From Saprospiraceae bacterium (lineage in GTDB: Bacteria > Bacteroidota > Bacteroidia > Chitinophagales > Saprospiraceae): DNA of 64,000 bases. Within the stretch, counting starts at the first letter, position 1, and the number at the start of each line of letters is the position of its first letter. This document shows, one piece after another, positions 10,600 to 21,200 of this stretch. The notes beneath the pieces are model-generated. The model did no database searches. It worked only from the letters and a program-made list of their open reading frames with translations, and was not told the DNA's origin. The position numbers were made by a program, and so were the translations under genes. The stretch covers positions 54,748-118,747 of the forward strand of contig JABDKX010000007.1 of NCBI GenBank assembly GCA_013001975.1, in the 5' to 3' direction.

Positions 10600-10641
10600 G
10601 ACATTCTGTCGAGTGATTTTGTTTTTTAGCGACAAACTGTC
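10600..10641 (+). promoter_or_regulatory. Paired inverted repeats GACA-N3-TGTC upstream of clpB
   Basis: Two 11-bp dyads of the same form occur in the 130-bp rodA-clpB gap: GACA-TTC-TGTC at 10600-10610 and GACA-AAC-TGTC at 10631-10641. Their centres are 31 bp apart, about three helical turns, so two dimers would bind on the same face of the DNA. The second dyad ends 73 bp upstream of the clpB ATG. This is unlike the CIRCE element of HrcA. I infer an operator for a heat-shock or stress regulator. Confidence 0.5.
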
Positions 10642-10714
10642 TTAGATAATGCACATAAATTGAATTGGACGAAAATTTGATTCTTCTTATTATTGAACAA
10701 TAAATCGGAAAAAG

Positions 10715-13465
10715 ATGACGTACGATAATTTTACAATAAAGGCTCAAGAAACAATTATTAAAGGCCAGCAATTGGCAAAAGATCTTGACCAACAACAAGT
10801 TGATACAGCACACCTTCTCAAAGGGTTAATAGAAGTTGACGACCAATTGATGGTTTTTCTAACTCAAAAAATGGAAGTTGGCTTGACTGCATTATCGAAA
10901 AGGATTGATGAGCAGCTAAAAAAATACCCTAAAGTTGAAGGATCTGATAAGCAGTTTTTAACCAATGATTCCAATGCTGCGCTAAAGCGTGCTAAAAAAG
11001 CGATGCAAGCATATGGCGACGAATTTATTTCTCTAGAATTAATTTTCTTAGGCATCTTACAAGGAAAAGATAAGACAGCTCAAATACTAAAAGATTTGGG
11101 TGCAACCGAAAAAGCCCTCAAGAAAGGAATTGAAGAGTTGAGAAAAGGAAGAAAGGTCAACACACAAAGTGCGGACAGCGAATATAATGCGCTGAAAAAG
11201 TTTGCAATAAATTTAAATGAAAGAGCAGAATCAGGCAAGCTAGATCCTATCATTGGAAGAGACGAGGAAATCAGAAGAATGCTGCATATCCTTTCAAGAA
11301 GAAAGAAAAACAACCCAATATTAGTTGGTGATGCTGGCGTTGGTAAGACGGCGATCGTAGAGGGAATAGCATGGAGAATTGTAAAGCAAGATGTACCAGA
11401 AAATCTGCAATCCAAAAAGATATTTACATTAGATATCGCATCACTAATTGCAGGAGCGAAGTTTAAAGGAGAATTTGAAGAAAGACTTAAGGCCGTCATT
11501 AAAGAAGTAAACTCTTCGAATGGAGAGGTTATTTTATTCATTGATGAAATACACACATTAATAGGTGCTGGCGGAGGTAACGGTGCTATGGATGCTGCTA
11601 ATATTTTGAAGCCAGCTTTAGCAAGAGGAGAACTAAGAACCATAGGTGCAACAACCTTGGATGAATATCAAAAATACTTTGAAAAAGACAAGGCTTTAGT
11701 TAGAAGGTTTCAGACGGTTTATGTTGACGAGCCTAGTGTTGAAGACACGATCTCAATTTTAAGAGGAATTCAAGAGAAATATGAAATTTATCATAAAATA
11801 GAAATCCTTGATGAAGCCTTGGTTGCAGCAGCAGAGCTTTCACACAGATATATAACGGAAAGAAAACTTCCAGACAAAGCGATAGACTTAATTGATGAAG
11901 CAGCTGCTAAAATGAGACTTGAACTAGACTCAGTTCCTGAAGAAATTGATGAAATGGACAGGAAGTTACGGCAGTTAGAAATTGAACGCGAAGCAATAAA
12001 GAGAGAAAACGAAGCAAAGAAGTTGAAAGTTATTAATGAACAAATTGCCAACTTCAAAGAGAAACTTGAATCTTTAAATGCTAGGTGGCAAAACGAAAAA
12101 GAAATCGTTGAGCAAATTCAAACTATTAAAAAGCAAGCAGAAGAATTAGAACTTGAAGCTGATAAAGCAGAGAGAGATAGTGATTTTGAAAAAGTAGCAA
12201 GGATTCGATATGGTGAGTTAAAGGAAAAAGAAGCAATGCTGAAGGCGGCCGAAGAAAAGCTGGAAGAAATTGATCAAGAATCTAGGTTTACCAATGAAGA
12301 AGTAACGTATAATGATATTGCAGAAGTTGTCGCAAGATGGACAGGGATTCCTGTTTCTAAAATGATGCAAAGTGAAAAACAAAAGTTACTTAAACTAGAA
12401 GAAGAAATTGGACAAAGGTTAATCGGACAAACGGAAGCAGTAACGGCAGTTGCAGATGCTATCAGACGAAGTCGCTCGGGTTTATCTGATCCAAACAAAC
12501 CGATTGGCTCTTTTATTTTTCTTGGACCTACAGGTGTTGGTAAAACAGAGCTTGCAAAAACATTAGCAGATGTTTTGTTTGATGATGAAAGAGCCATTAC
12601 AAGAATTGATATGAGTGAATATCAGGAGAAACACTCTGTTTCAAGATTGGTAGGCGCGCCTCCAGGATATGTTGGTTATGATGAAGGGGGTCAGTTAACG
12701 GAAGCCGTAAGAAGAAGACCTTATTCAATTGTTTTGTTAGATGAAATTGAAAAGGCCCACCCTGATACATTCAATATTTTGCTTCAGGTGTTAGATGATG
12801 GTAGACTCACGGATAATAAAGGTCGTGTCGCCAACTTTAAAAATACGATCATCATAATGACATCGAACATGGGATCGGATACAATTCTGGAGAACTTTGA
12901 GGATTTGGAAGCCGTTGGTGAAGATCACCGAGCAGATATTATAGAAACTACAAAGCTTGAAGTTTTTGACTTTTTGAAAGAGACCTTGAGACCAGAATTT
13001 CTAAATAGAATAGACGAACAAATAATGTTCTTGCCGTTGACGAAAGAAGAAATTAAAAAGATTGGAGGCTTATTATTGAGAAAGGTTACAAAGAACTTAG
13101 CGAATCAAGAGATGAGCATTGAGTTTTCAGAATCAGCAATGGACTTATTAGCAGAACTTGGATATGATCCGCAGTTTGGAGCAAGACCATTGAAAAGAGT
13201 AATACAAAGAGAGATAATTAATGAGCTTTCGAAAAGCGTTTTATCTGGCAAGTACGGTCCTGGAGATACTATTTTTGTAGGAACAGACGTGAAGGGTTTT
13301 ACATTTACAGAAAAGCCTACAGATTCGAACGCTAAACCAGAGGTGAAGAAAAAGACGAAGAAAGAAAAAGATGTTGATAAGCTAAAAAAGGCTGCTGATG
13401 ATGTTAAAAAAGCAGCTGATGATATAAAGAAGGATAATGGGAAAGGAAGTAACGGGAAGGCTTAA
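10715..13465 (+). CDS. clpB: ATP-dependent disaggregase ClpB
   Basis: 916-residue Hsp100 unfoldase that works with DnaK/DnaJ to dissolve protein aggregates. Domains: N-terminal Clp-N repeat domain (about 1-150), first AAA+ module with GDAGVGKT near 205, the coiled-coil middle domain (about 405-530, rich in Glu/Lys heptads), second AAA+ module with GPTGVGKT near 604, and the small D2 domain with GARPLKRVIQREI. The middle domain distinguishes it from ClpA/ClpC. It is about 50 residues longer than usual because of a Lys/Ala/Asp-rich tail after the D2 domain, containing a direct repeat KKAADDVKKAADDIKK. Regulation by the paired dyads upstream is likely. Confidence 0.97.
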   Translation: MTYDNFTIKAQETIIKGQQLAKDLDQQQVDTAHLLKGLIEVDDQLMVFLTQKMEVGLTALSKRIDEQLKKYPKVEGSDKQFLTNDSNAALKRAKKAMQAYGDEFISLELIFLGILQGKDKTAQILKDLGATEKALKKGIEELRKGRKVNTQSADSEYNALKKFAINLNERAESGKLDPIIGRDEEIRRMLHILSRRKKNNPILVGDAGVGKTAIVEGIAWRIVKQDVPENLQSKKIFTLDIASLIAGAKFKGEFEERLKAVIKEVNSSNGEVILFIDEIHTLIGAGGGNGAMDAANILKPALARGELRTIGATTLDEYQKYFEKDKALVRRFQTVYVDEPSVEDTISILRGIQEKYEIYHKIEILDEALVAAAELSHRYITERKLPDKAIDLIDEAAAKMRLELDSVPEEIDEMDRKLRQLEIEREAIKRENEAKKLKVINEQIANFKEKLESLNARWQNEKEIVEQIQTIKKQAEELELEADKAERDSDFEKVARIRYGELKEKEAMLKAAEEKLEEIDQESRFTNEEVTYNDIAEVVARWTGIPVSKMMQSEKQKLLKLEEEIGQRLIGQTEAVTAVADAIRRSRSGLSDPNKPIGSFIFLGPTGVGKTELAKTLADVLFDDERAITRIDMSEYQEKHSVSRLVGAPPGYVGYDEGGQLTEAVRRRPYSIVLLDEIEKAHPDTFNILLQVLDDGRLTDNKGRVANFKNTIIIMTSNMGSDTILENFEDLEAVGEDHRADIIETTKLEVFDFLKETLRPEFLNRIDEQIMFLPLTKEEIKKIGGLLLRKVTKNLANQEMSIEFSESAMDLLAELGYDPQFGARPLKRVIQREIINELSKSVLSGKYGPGDTIFVGTDVKGFTFTEKPTDSNAKPEVKKKTKKEKDVDKLKKAADDVKKAADDIKKDNGKGSNGKA

Positions 13466-13510
13466 TAACTCTATTTAATTTTGATAATTTAGCGGCATAA
13501 ATTGGAATCG

Positions 13511-15001
13511 ATGTCTAAAGTTCTAAATATATCGCCGGACCTCATAAGTTTGGATAGTATTTTCGAATACTTCAGAAGCGATTTTAACGTTTCGCTATCT
13601 GAAGAATGTTTGGAAGCGGTGGCAAAAAGCAGAACCTACTTGGAATCGAAGCTTAGCCAATCAGACAAATTAATTTATGGTATAAATACGGGATTTGGCT
13701 CTTTGTGTAATGTAGAAATTACAACAAGTGAAATCGAAGCCCTTCAATATAATTTAATCGTCTCCCATGCATGTGGGCAAGGGGATCTCGTTCCTCAAGA
13801 TATAGCCAGACTTATACTTTTATTGAAGATTAAGAATATGTCTTATGGGTACAGCGGGGTAAGGCTAGCGTTGCTCAAAAAATTGGTTTCCTTTTATAAT
13901 CAAGACATCACGCCAGTCATTTTTCAACAAGGTTCCTTGGGGGCTTCTGGCGACTTAGCACCATTGGCACACATGAGTTTACCATTGTTGGGCTTAGGTG
14001 AAGTTTATTACAAAGGCGAGCGGCAAGAAACAGAGAAGTTGTTTGAATCTTTGAATATTTCGCCTATCAGTCTTTCAGCAAAAGAAGGCTTGGCACTCAT
14101 TAACGGCACACAATTTTCTCTTGCCTATAGTTTGTGGTCCGTTTACCATGGAAAAAGAATAATGCGGTGGTCAAATATTATTGCCGCAATATCACTTGAA
14201 GCTTTCGTTTGTAGTTTGGATCCGTTTGATAGTTCATTACATAAAATAAGAAGACAGGAAGGACAGCAAAGAGTAGCAGTTGACATTTTAAAAATCCTTC
14301 AAGGGAGTGAAATTATCGGCGACCAATTGCTCAGCGTCCAAGACCCGTATTCTTTCAGATGTGTTCCGCAAGTACATGGTGCAAGCAATGATGCTTTAGA
14401 TTATGTTTCTACAATTGTTGAGAGAGAGTTAAACGCCGTAACCGACAACCCTAACGTTTTCGCTATGGAGGATAAAATATTATCTGGTGGAAACTTTCAT
14501 GCACAGCCCTTGGCGCTTTCATTGGATTTTCTATGTATCGCTTTAGCTGAACTTGGTAGTGTTTCTGAAAGAAGAACCTATAAGTTAATCAATGGTGAAC
14601 GTGGTTTGCCAGACTACTTAACGCCACACCCTGGTTTGCATTCAGGATTTATGATTCCTCAATATACGGCAGCATCAATAGTGAGTCAAAACAAACAGCT
14701 TTGTACACCAAGTTCGGTGGATTCAATTGTTTCAAGTAAAGGCCAGGAGGATCATGTTAGCATGGCAGCGAATGGCGCAACCAAGACTTATCGTGTTGTC
14801 AATAATATTTATAAATTATTGTCTATTGAATTGATGGTAGCAACTCAAGCTTTGGAATTTAGAAAACCCAAGAAAAGCAGTCCTTTTATTTCGAAAGTAG
14901 TTCAAGCCTACAGACAAGTCGTTCCAAAACTCGAAGAAGATCGTGTGTTATCAAATGACATAAATACAACAAGAAAGTTTATCTTAGAAAGCGACTACTA
15001 G
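13511..15001 (+). CDS. hutH: Histidine ammonia-lyase
   Basis: Deaminates L-histidine to urocanate, the first step of histidine breakdown. The MIO-forming triad ASG is at residues 145-147 within GSLGASGDLAPLAH, matching the usual position. Other family motifs: YGINTGFGSL (catalytic Tyr loop), VSHACG (the SH selectivity pair of histidine lyases, as opposed to HL or FL in tyrosine/phenylalanine lyases), TDNPNVF and GQEDHVSM. About 496 residues, full length. I use the ATG at 13511 in preference to a TTG three codons upstream. No hutU, hutI or hutG neighbours are present in the window. The stop overlaps that of the convergent MscS gene. Confidence 0.88.
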   Translation: MSKVLNISPDLISLDSIFEYFRSDFNVSLSEECLEAVAKSRTYLESKLSQSDKLIYGINTGFGSLCNVEITTSEIEALQYNLIVSHACGQGDLVPQDIARLILLLKIKNMSYGYSGVRLALLKKLVSFYNQDITPVIFQQGSLGASGDLAPLAHMSLPLLGLGEVYYKGERQETEKLFESLNISPISLSAKEGLALINGTQFSLAYSLWSVYHGKRIMRWSNIIAAISLEAFVCSLDPFDSSLHKIRRQEGQQRVAVDILKILQGSEIIGDQLLSVQDPYSFRCVPQVHGASNDALDYVSTIVERELNAVTDNPNVFAMEDKILSGGNFHAQPLALSLDFLCIALAELGSVSERRTYKLINGERGLPDYLTPHPGLHSGFMIPQYTAASIVSQNKQLCTPSSVDSIVSSKGQEDHVSMAANGATKTYRVVNNIYKLLSIELMVATQALEFRKPKKSSPFISKVVQAYRQVVPKLEEDRVLSNDINTTRKFILESDY

Positions 15002-16308
15002 CCTTTTTTTAGATTTACATCTCTTTGTGGGAACGGAATAGAAATATTGTGTTCTCTAAATAAACGATCAATTTCTAACCGAATATCACTTTTAATATCT
15101 TCTATAGCAATATATTCTTTAGAGAAAAAGTACAGATTAAAATCCAGAGAAGAGTCTCCAAAATTTTCGAATCTGACAAAGGGGACTGGCAGTTTTAAAA
15201 CGCTCGGATTCTTTTCAACAGATTCAACAAGGAGCTTCTTAACCAAAGCTGTGTCTGTTCCATAAGCAACACCAACGGGAATATCAAACCGTACCTTATT
15301 ATTGAAGTGTGTCCAATTTTGTATTTTCTCATTGACAAGTAAGTGGTTAGGAACAATGATACTGACGTGTCCTCTGGTTTCTACAATAGAAGAACGAAGC
15401 CCAATTTTTTTAACCGTACCAACGGTATTTTCGAACTCAAGAATATCACCAACGGAAACAGAGCGTTCAAAGAGTAAAACAATACCTGAGATGAAGTCAT
15501 TGAATGTTTGCTGAAGCCCAAGACCAATTCCCACCAATAGCGCTGCGGCACCTCCAAGAAGGAGTGTCATGTTGATACCAATAACATCTAAAGCAAAAAC
15601 AAATCCTATAATGTAAACGACATATTTAATGAGCTGGTTAATCGCAAAACGGGATCCAACTTCAATATCTTTAGTCTTATAAATGTTTCTTAAAAAGATC
15701 TCGGTGACAATCCAAATAGCTAATCTTGTAACAAAAAAGATTAGAATTGCTATAAAGATATTTGACAAATAAATAGGGACAGGATTTTTGTTTATTTTTC
15801 CGTTATAAACAACAAAGTCAAGGCCTAAATGGCGAATGAAGTATATGATGACGATGATGTAGAAAATATAATGAACAGTCCTTCTAGCTTCACTTAATTT
15901 TTTTGCGTTGACAATAGACCTTTTATTATTGTAATACTTTTCAATTATCAAACTATTAACCAGCCAATCCAATATTCTAATTAACTGTAAAACAAAAAGG
16001 GTCTTTACAATTAGTGATAACGATGGTTTAAATTTTTCAGAAATATCAAATTGATAGTCTAAGTTGAGGGTATAAATAGTTGAGAAAACGAAACCAATAA
16101 GAAGTAAAAAAGTTATAAGAGGGCGTAAACCTTTGTAATTAGCTAGGGTTGTGTTTTCTGACTTATCCAGAATAGGAATAAGCCTGCTTATGATCAGCTT
16201 GTATATAACAGCAAAAGCAGATATTAATAAGAGAAATATAACTAACTGTGAAACAGTTATTTCCTTATTTCCCAAATTAAAAAGAATGGTATCAAAAAAT
16301 GCCTTCAT
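14998..16308 (-). CDS. MscS-family small-conductance mechanosensitive channel
   Basis: 436-residue inner-membrane channel that opens under membrane tension and protects against hypo-osmotic shock. Several hydrophobic helices precede the pore-lining helix with the Gly/Ala pattern LGGAAALLVGIGLGLQQTF. This is followed by the beta domain signature FERSVSVGDILEFENTVGTV and the C-terminal alpha/beta domain. The extra N-terminal helices (about residues 1-215) place it in the larger, multi-helix MscS class. Its stop codon shares the palindrome CTAG with the stop of hutH, giving a 4-bp convergent overlap. It lies 3 bp after rsmG and is probably in the same transcript. Confidence 0.92.
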   Translation of the reverse strand: MKAFFDTILFNLGNKEITVSQLVIFLLLISAFAVIYKLIISRLIPILDKSENTTLANYKGLRPLITFLLLIGFVFSTIYTLNLDYQFDISEKFKPSLSLIVKTLFVLQLIRILDWLVNSLIIEKYYNNKRSIVNAKKLSEARRTVHYIFYIIVIIYFIRHLGLDFVVYNGKINKNPVPIYLSNIFIAILIFFVTRLAIWIVTEIFLRNIYKTKDIEVGSRFAINQLIKYVVYIIGFVFALDVIGINMTLLLGGAAALLVGIGLGLQQTFNDFISGIVLLFERSVSVGDILEFENTVGTVKKIGLRSSIVETRGHVSIIVPNHLLVNEKIQNWTHFNNKVRFDIPVGVAYGTDTALVKKLLVESVEKNPSVLKLPVPFVRFENFGDSSLDFNLYFFSKEYIAIEDIKSDIRLEIDRLFREHNISIPFPQRDVNLKKG

Positions 16309-16311
16309 AAA

Positions 16312-16950
16312 TTAAGCTTGAATATAAAAAACATATTTCTCTTCAAAATAAGGCTCCTCAAAAAACTTATTCACTGGCGTAGTTTCTACTTGGTGCCATT
16401 GACTCACTTCTTTTATCTCTTCTGTCAAATCCCCACCTTTTAAGCCAATGATACCGTTAGGGATGACATTTATATGATTATTACTCACAAGAGGTAAACA
16501 TAATGGAATTAATTTGTCAAGTCGCGTCACGGCACGTGCTAAAACAAAATCAAACTTATATTTTACCTCTTCAGAACGCTTATGTAATGCTTTCACATTT
16601 TTTAAGTCAAAAAAATCGATGGCATCATTAACGACAGAGATCTTCTTTCTCTTTCCATCAATTAAAAGAAAGTTAACCTCAGGAAACATGATTGCCAAAG
16701 GAATGCCAGGAAACCCCCCACCTGTTCCTAAGTCTAAGATCATGGAGCCTGGAGTAAATGTTATAAACTTTGCTATACTTAAACTGTGCAGCACATGATG
16801 AATATATAGTGCCGTAATATCCTTCCTAGAGATAACGTTAATTTGCTCGTTTTTCTCCTTATAAAACGGACCAAGTTTATTAAACTTCTCCAACTGATCT
16901 GAAGTCAGGTCTGGAAAGTACTTTTGAATATTACTAATATCTGATAGCAT
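16312..16950 (-). CDS. rsmG: 16S rRNA (guanine-527-N7)-methyltransferase RsmG (GidB)
   Basis: 212-residue SAM-dependent enzyme that methylates N7 of G527 in 16S rRNA. The SAM-binding motif ILDLGTGGGFPGIPLAI is near residue 70, followed by LLIDGKRKKISV and, later, FVLARAVTRLDKL, all diagnostic for GidB. Full length. It is followed 3 bp later by the MscS-family gene on the same strand. Loss of this enzyme in other bacteria gives low-level streptomycin resistance. Confidence 0.96.
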   Translation of the reverse strand: MLSDISNIQKYFPDLTSDQLEKFNKLGPFYKEKNEQINVISRKDITALYIHHVLHSLSIAKFITFTPGSMILDLGTGGGFPGIPLAIMFPEVNFLLIDGKRKKISVVNDAIDFFDLKNVKALHKRSEEVKYKFDFVLARAVTRLDKLIPLCLPLVSNNHINVIPNGIIGLKGGDLTEEIKEVSQWHQVETTPVNKFFEEPYFEEKYVFYIQA

Positions 16951-17013
16951 TTAAATGAATATAAACCAAATGTATACAGAATGAAAGAATAAGCGCATTT
17001 AAGTACGACTTAA

Positions 17014-18111
17014 TTACCAAGTTTTTTTATTTGGAATAAAAACTGAAAAAGAAAAGATTAAATAATACAGAAACAAAAGAAAATCAAATATTAGAAGCTC
17101 AAAAAGAGAAAACTGACCTTCTAACTTTTTGATTAATTTAAAAGAAATCGGGATCATGATAACAATTCGAAGTAAATAGATTAGAAGGGACATTTTGGGA
17201 TTAGTAAACATATTTATAATTAATAAAAAATAAAATAAAACAAGTGATATTGAAAAAACACCTAACAGTATTTTGTGGTGCCATTTGTAAAAAGATGCAG
17301 TCGAATAGTGTCTGCTTTTTTGAGCATAATACGCCTTCCACGTATCCTTGGGCATTGTTGTACAAAAACTATCAGGATGAATACAAATGGCAGTATTTTT
17401 TGAGTTACTCAACTTGTTAATTAAAAGGTCATCATCTCCAGATGCGACATGATTGTTGTCGTCAAATACAGAAGATGGAATTATAGACTTTTTATAAAAA
17501 AGATTACGTCCGACACCCATGTATGGAAGCCCTTTGAGAGCAAAAGATAAATATAAAACACCCGTGAGCCACCCTTCAAAATGAATCCATTTATGCAAGA
17601 GGTTTTTCTTTATAATCTTATAAGGACTGTAGCCTAAAACGATATCGGCTTTGTGGCTATAGGCGACTGACGACATGTTTTTAGCCCAATAATTTGAATT
17701 TGGTTCACAATCTGCATCTGTCAATAGAATGTCACTATAGCTACTAACAGACATTCCTTCTTGCAAAGCTTGTTTCTTTCCAGGTAAATTTGTTTTAACT
17801 TTGTAGTAAGACAAACACCCATGGATTGCCTTCATTTTTTCAATGAAGTGCTGTGTCTCAATACCTGAGAAGTCGTCGACTATTAATAATTCATGTGAAA
17901 TTCCTTGTTGATCTAGCCATTTTGGCATGTTATTTCTTATATAATTAAGGTCATTCTTTGCACAAACAACGACAGATACACCATTGTTTGACCTAAAAGG
18001 AGTCGAAATATCTTTATAAATAGCCAGTTTGGAGAAGAAGAACAGCCAATAAAACAGCTGGATCATTGACGTTACAAGGAGAAAATCTGTAAAATCGATG
18101 ACCAATTGCAT
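17014..18111 (-). CDS. Membrane-associated family 2 glycosyltransferase
   Basis: 365-residue inverting glycosyltransferase with a GT-A fold. An N-terminal hydrophobic helix (about 8-30) is followed by the nucleotide-binding opening GVSVVVCAKNDLNYIRNN, the acceptor-side loop LLTDADCEPNSNYW with the DAD metal motif near residue 132, and GDDDLLINKL, then three or so C-terminal transmembrane helices. This layout resembles processive or envelope-polysaccharide transferases facing the cytoplasm. Donor and acceptor cannot be inferred. It is divergent from the large C25 peptidase gene and 63 bp upstream of rsmG on the same strand. Confidence 0.85.
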   Translation of the reverse strand: MQLVIDFTDFLLVTSMIQLFYWLFFFSKLAIYKDISTPFRSNNGVSVVVCAKNDLNYIRNNMPKWLDQQGISHELLIVDDFSGIETQHFIEKMKAIHGCLSYYKVKTNLPGKKQALQEGMSVSSYSDILLTDADCEPNSNYWAKNMSSVAYSHKADIVLGYSPYKIIKKNLLHKWIHFEGWLTGVLYLSFALKGLPYMGVGRNLFYKKSIIPSSVFDDNNHVASGDDDLLINKLSNSKNTAICIHPDSFCTTMPKDTWKAYYAQKSRHYSTASFYKWHHKILLGVFSISLVLFYFLLIINMFTNPKMSLLIYLLRIVIMIPISFKLIKKLEGQFSLFELLIFDFLLFLYYLIFSFSVFIPNKKTW

Positions 18112-18279
18112 TAAATTTAATGAGGATTAAAACTAATTAAATTATTTGTTCTTTAAAATTAATTAAGTCTTAGTAGATTTATATAATAGAATCCAACAAC
18201 GACACATACCTGACTAGAAGTAAAAACAATACACATTACATATTATTATAATATGAATGCTGTGTTAAACCTTAATAAA

Positions 18280-21200
18280 ATGAGAAAACTGATATTATTT
18301 TTATTCGTAATGTGTTTATATGCAACATCGTTTACCCAGATGACTGACAATGGGGTAACGCTTTATGGCAATGAATGGATAAATTACAATAATGATTACC
18401 TCAAAGTTTCAGTTGAAGAGAAAGGTATTTATAGAATAACATTTGGTGACCTTCAAAACAATGGATTCTCTTCAGATATAATCGGAAGCGAAATACAACT
18501 TTACAACAACGGCAATCAGGTTCCTCTATTAACGAGTAACGAAGGAAAATGGTCTTCTGATGATTTTTTATTGTTTTATGGGGAAAGAAATGATGGAGAA
18601 GTAGACAGGTTTCATTACCGATCTTGGGATAGAGATCAGTTAAACCCTAAACAAAGTTTATATTCTAATACACGAAACTACTTCTTAACAATAGAAGAAG
18701 GTTCTCAGAATAACCCACGATATACTCAGTTAGAAAACGACCTTAGTGGTAGCCTTCCTGACAAACAAGAGTTCTATATGCATCGAGAAGAGAACGTGTA
18801 TGGAGAAAGGCATTATGGGCCGGTGACTCCGGATGTAGCTGATATTCAATACTCAAGTTTTTTAAGAACAGAAGGCTATGGTAACGCTATGAGACCAAAT
18901 CATGTATTAGAATTTGAAGTAACAGACGAGTATGATGCGCCAATAAAACCTCGAGTAGAATTTAGATTGGGAACTTCAGTAAACCCAAACCATATTCTTG
19001 AATTTGAAATTACAAACAGGTTTTTAGATACCGACGAATTTACAGGATTTAAAGTTCAAGACTATTCTTACTCATTTAACAACAACTTATTAAGGTCAAC
19101 AACCAAACTGGGAATTACAGGAAAAGGACAAGCGGATAACATTATAGTGGCCCATGCTTCTTTGGTTTACCCAAGAGCATTTACGGCTAATGGAAACGGT
19201 GTCTTTGTTTTTGAAAGAGAAGGAAGTAGTGATAATGTCTATTATGAAATCGCAAACTTCTCAGGAGCATCTTCAAATTATGCATTTGATTTAGAAAACA
19301 GCGCCTACCTGCAACCCGTTATGCAAGACGATGTCGCAAAAATATATTTTCCAGTTGGAGGTGAATTAAGATCGGAGATTTACATCGTTTCTGATTCTGA
19401 AATAAAGACACCTTTAGCATTCAGTAAAAGGAACTTTCAAATTCTTGATAATATAAATCCTCAGTATTTAATCTTAACAAGCGAGCTGTTAAATAATTCT
19501 GAATCGGGAATCAATCCTATACAATCTTATGCAGACTTTAGGTCTTCTACCGAAGGTGGGAGTTATGATGTTGCCATACTGAACGTAGAAGAGGTCATTG
19601 ATCAGTTTGGATATGGAATTGAAGGGTTTGCATATGGAATAAGAAACTTTTCACAATATATAAAACCGAAATGGCCAAATCATCAAATGGTTTTCATTAT
19701 AGGGAAAGCACTTGATTATAGTTTAAATAACAAAGTAACCAACATTGTTTCCTACGTGCCAACTTACGGCCACCCAGGATCAGATAATCTATTGTTTTCA
19801 GATAAAGGACTGACATATCCCAATGTTGGAATCGGAAGGCTTGCAGCAAGGTCGAAGGAGGACGTGAGTAATTACTTACGAAAAGTTCGAATTCATGCCG
19901 CATTAGGAGATGTTGCAAATAAAACGGTTGAGGAAAGATTATGGTTAAAAGATGTCATTCATTTGTCAGGAGGAGATCCAGGGATAGAACAATCTTTGTA
20001 CAACCATTTGGGTGAAATGAAAGACATTCTTGAAATGGGAAAGTATGGAGCTGCTGTGACAACATTTAGAAAGACTTCCTCAGATCCTGTACAAACAGAA
20101 GTTTCTCAAGAAATCATAAATAAGATTGATAATGGAATTTCACTTTTAACATTTTTTGGACACTCCTCTGCTGGAACCTTTGACTTTAGTGTTGAAGACC
20201 CTACCAAATATCAAAACGAAGGAAGACTGCCATTAATTTTTTCAATGGGTTGTCATTCAGGTGATATTCATGAAGCCATTAACAGTTTGAGTGAGAAGAT
20301 GGTTATAACAGAAGATGTCGGAGCTGTCGCATTTCTTGCTTCTTCTGGAGCAGCATTTACATCATCGCTATCTGTTTTAGGAAAGAACTTTTATGATAAA
20401 ATTGCTGACAAGTTTTACGGACAACCCCTTGGGTTGACATTGCAGAATTTAACTGAAGAGTTGTATGATTCTACAAGCACAAAAGTGAGAACATTACATG
20501 AACAGAATACCTTACACGGCGATCCTGCCATCGTTTTATTTACAGCAGAAGGTCCTGATTACGTCGTTGATTTCGCAACGGTTAAAACAGAAGGACAAGT
20601 TGGTACAACAGACGAAAACATAACTTTTAACTTTGATATTGTAAACTTAGGAACGACTGTTCGTGACAGCATCAACAACATGTTGATTCATAATTATGGA
20701 AGCGGATCAAGTGATACTGTTTACTTCAAATCATTGGCCCCTCCGAACAGGACCTCATTAAGTGTTTCTGTCGAAAACCCAGGATTTGCATCTCTTGGCA
20801 AGAATACGGTAAATATAATATTAGACATCGATAATAGAATCGAGGAATTTCCCAATCCCGTTGCAGAAGAAAATAATGATTTGACTAAAGCATACGCGAA
20901 TGAAGGATATTGCTTTTTTGTATTTGACAATAGTGCCTTTCCAATTTATCCAAAGGAATTTTCAATTGTAAATGAAAAACAAGTAACGTTGAAAGCTTCT
21001 GCCAATAATGCTTTTGCAACGAAAGAATATTATTTGCTTGAAATCGATACAACTGAAAACTTCAATAGCCCACGCTTAGAAAAAGGAGAAGTGTTTTCTT
21101 CTCCAGGATTTATTGAATGGTCGCCTGCACAAGAACTTACTCATGAGACAGTTTATTATTGGAGAATTAGCCCGAAAGAAATGGAGAATACTGTCTGGAA

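Noticed and set aside
10585..10714. CIRCE/HrcA operator upstream of clpB
   Set aside because: No TTAGCACTC-N9-GAGTGCTAA pattern; the dyads present are GACA-N3-TGTC.
11080..11643. 187-codon frame antisense to clpB
   Set aside because: Lies wholly within the conserved AAA+ region of clpB; composition is that of a reversed coding strand.
13502..13510. TTG start for hutH three codons upstream
   Set aside because: ATG at 13511 is a stronger start and adds no loss of conserved residues.
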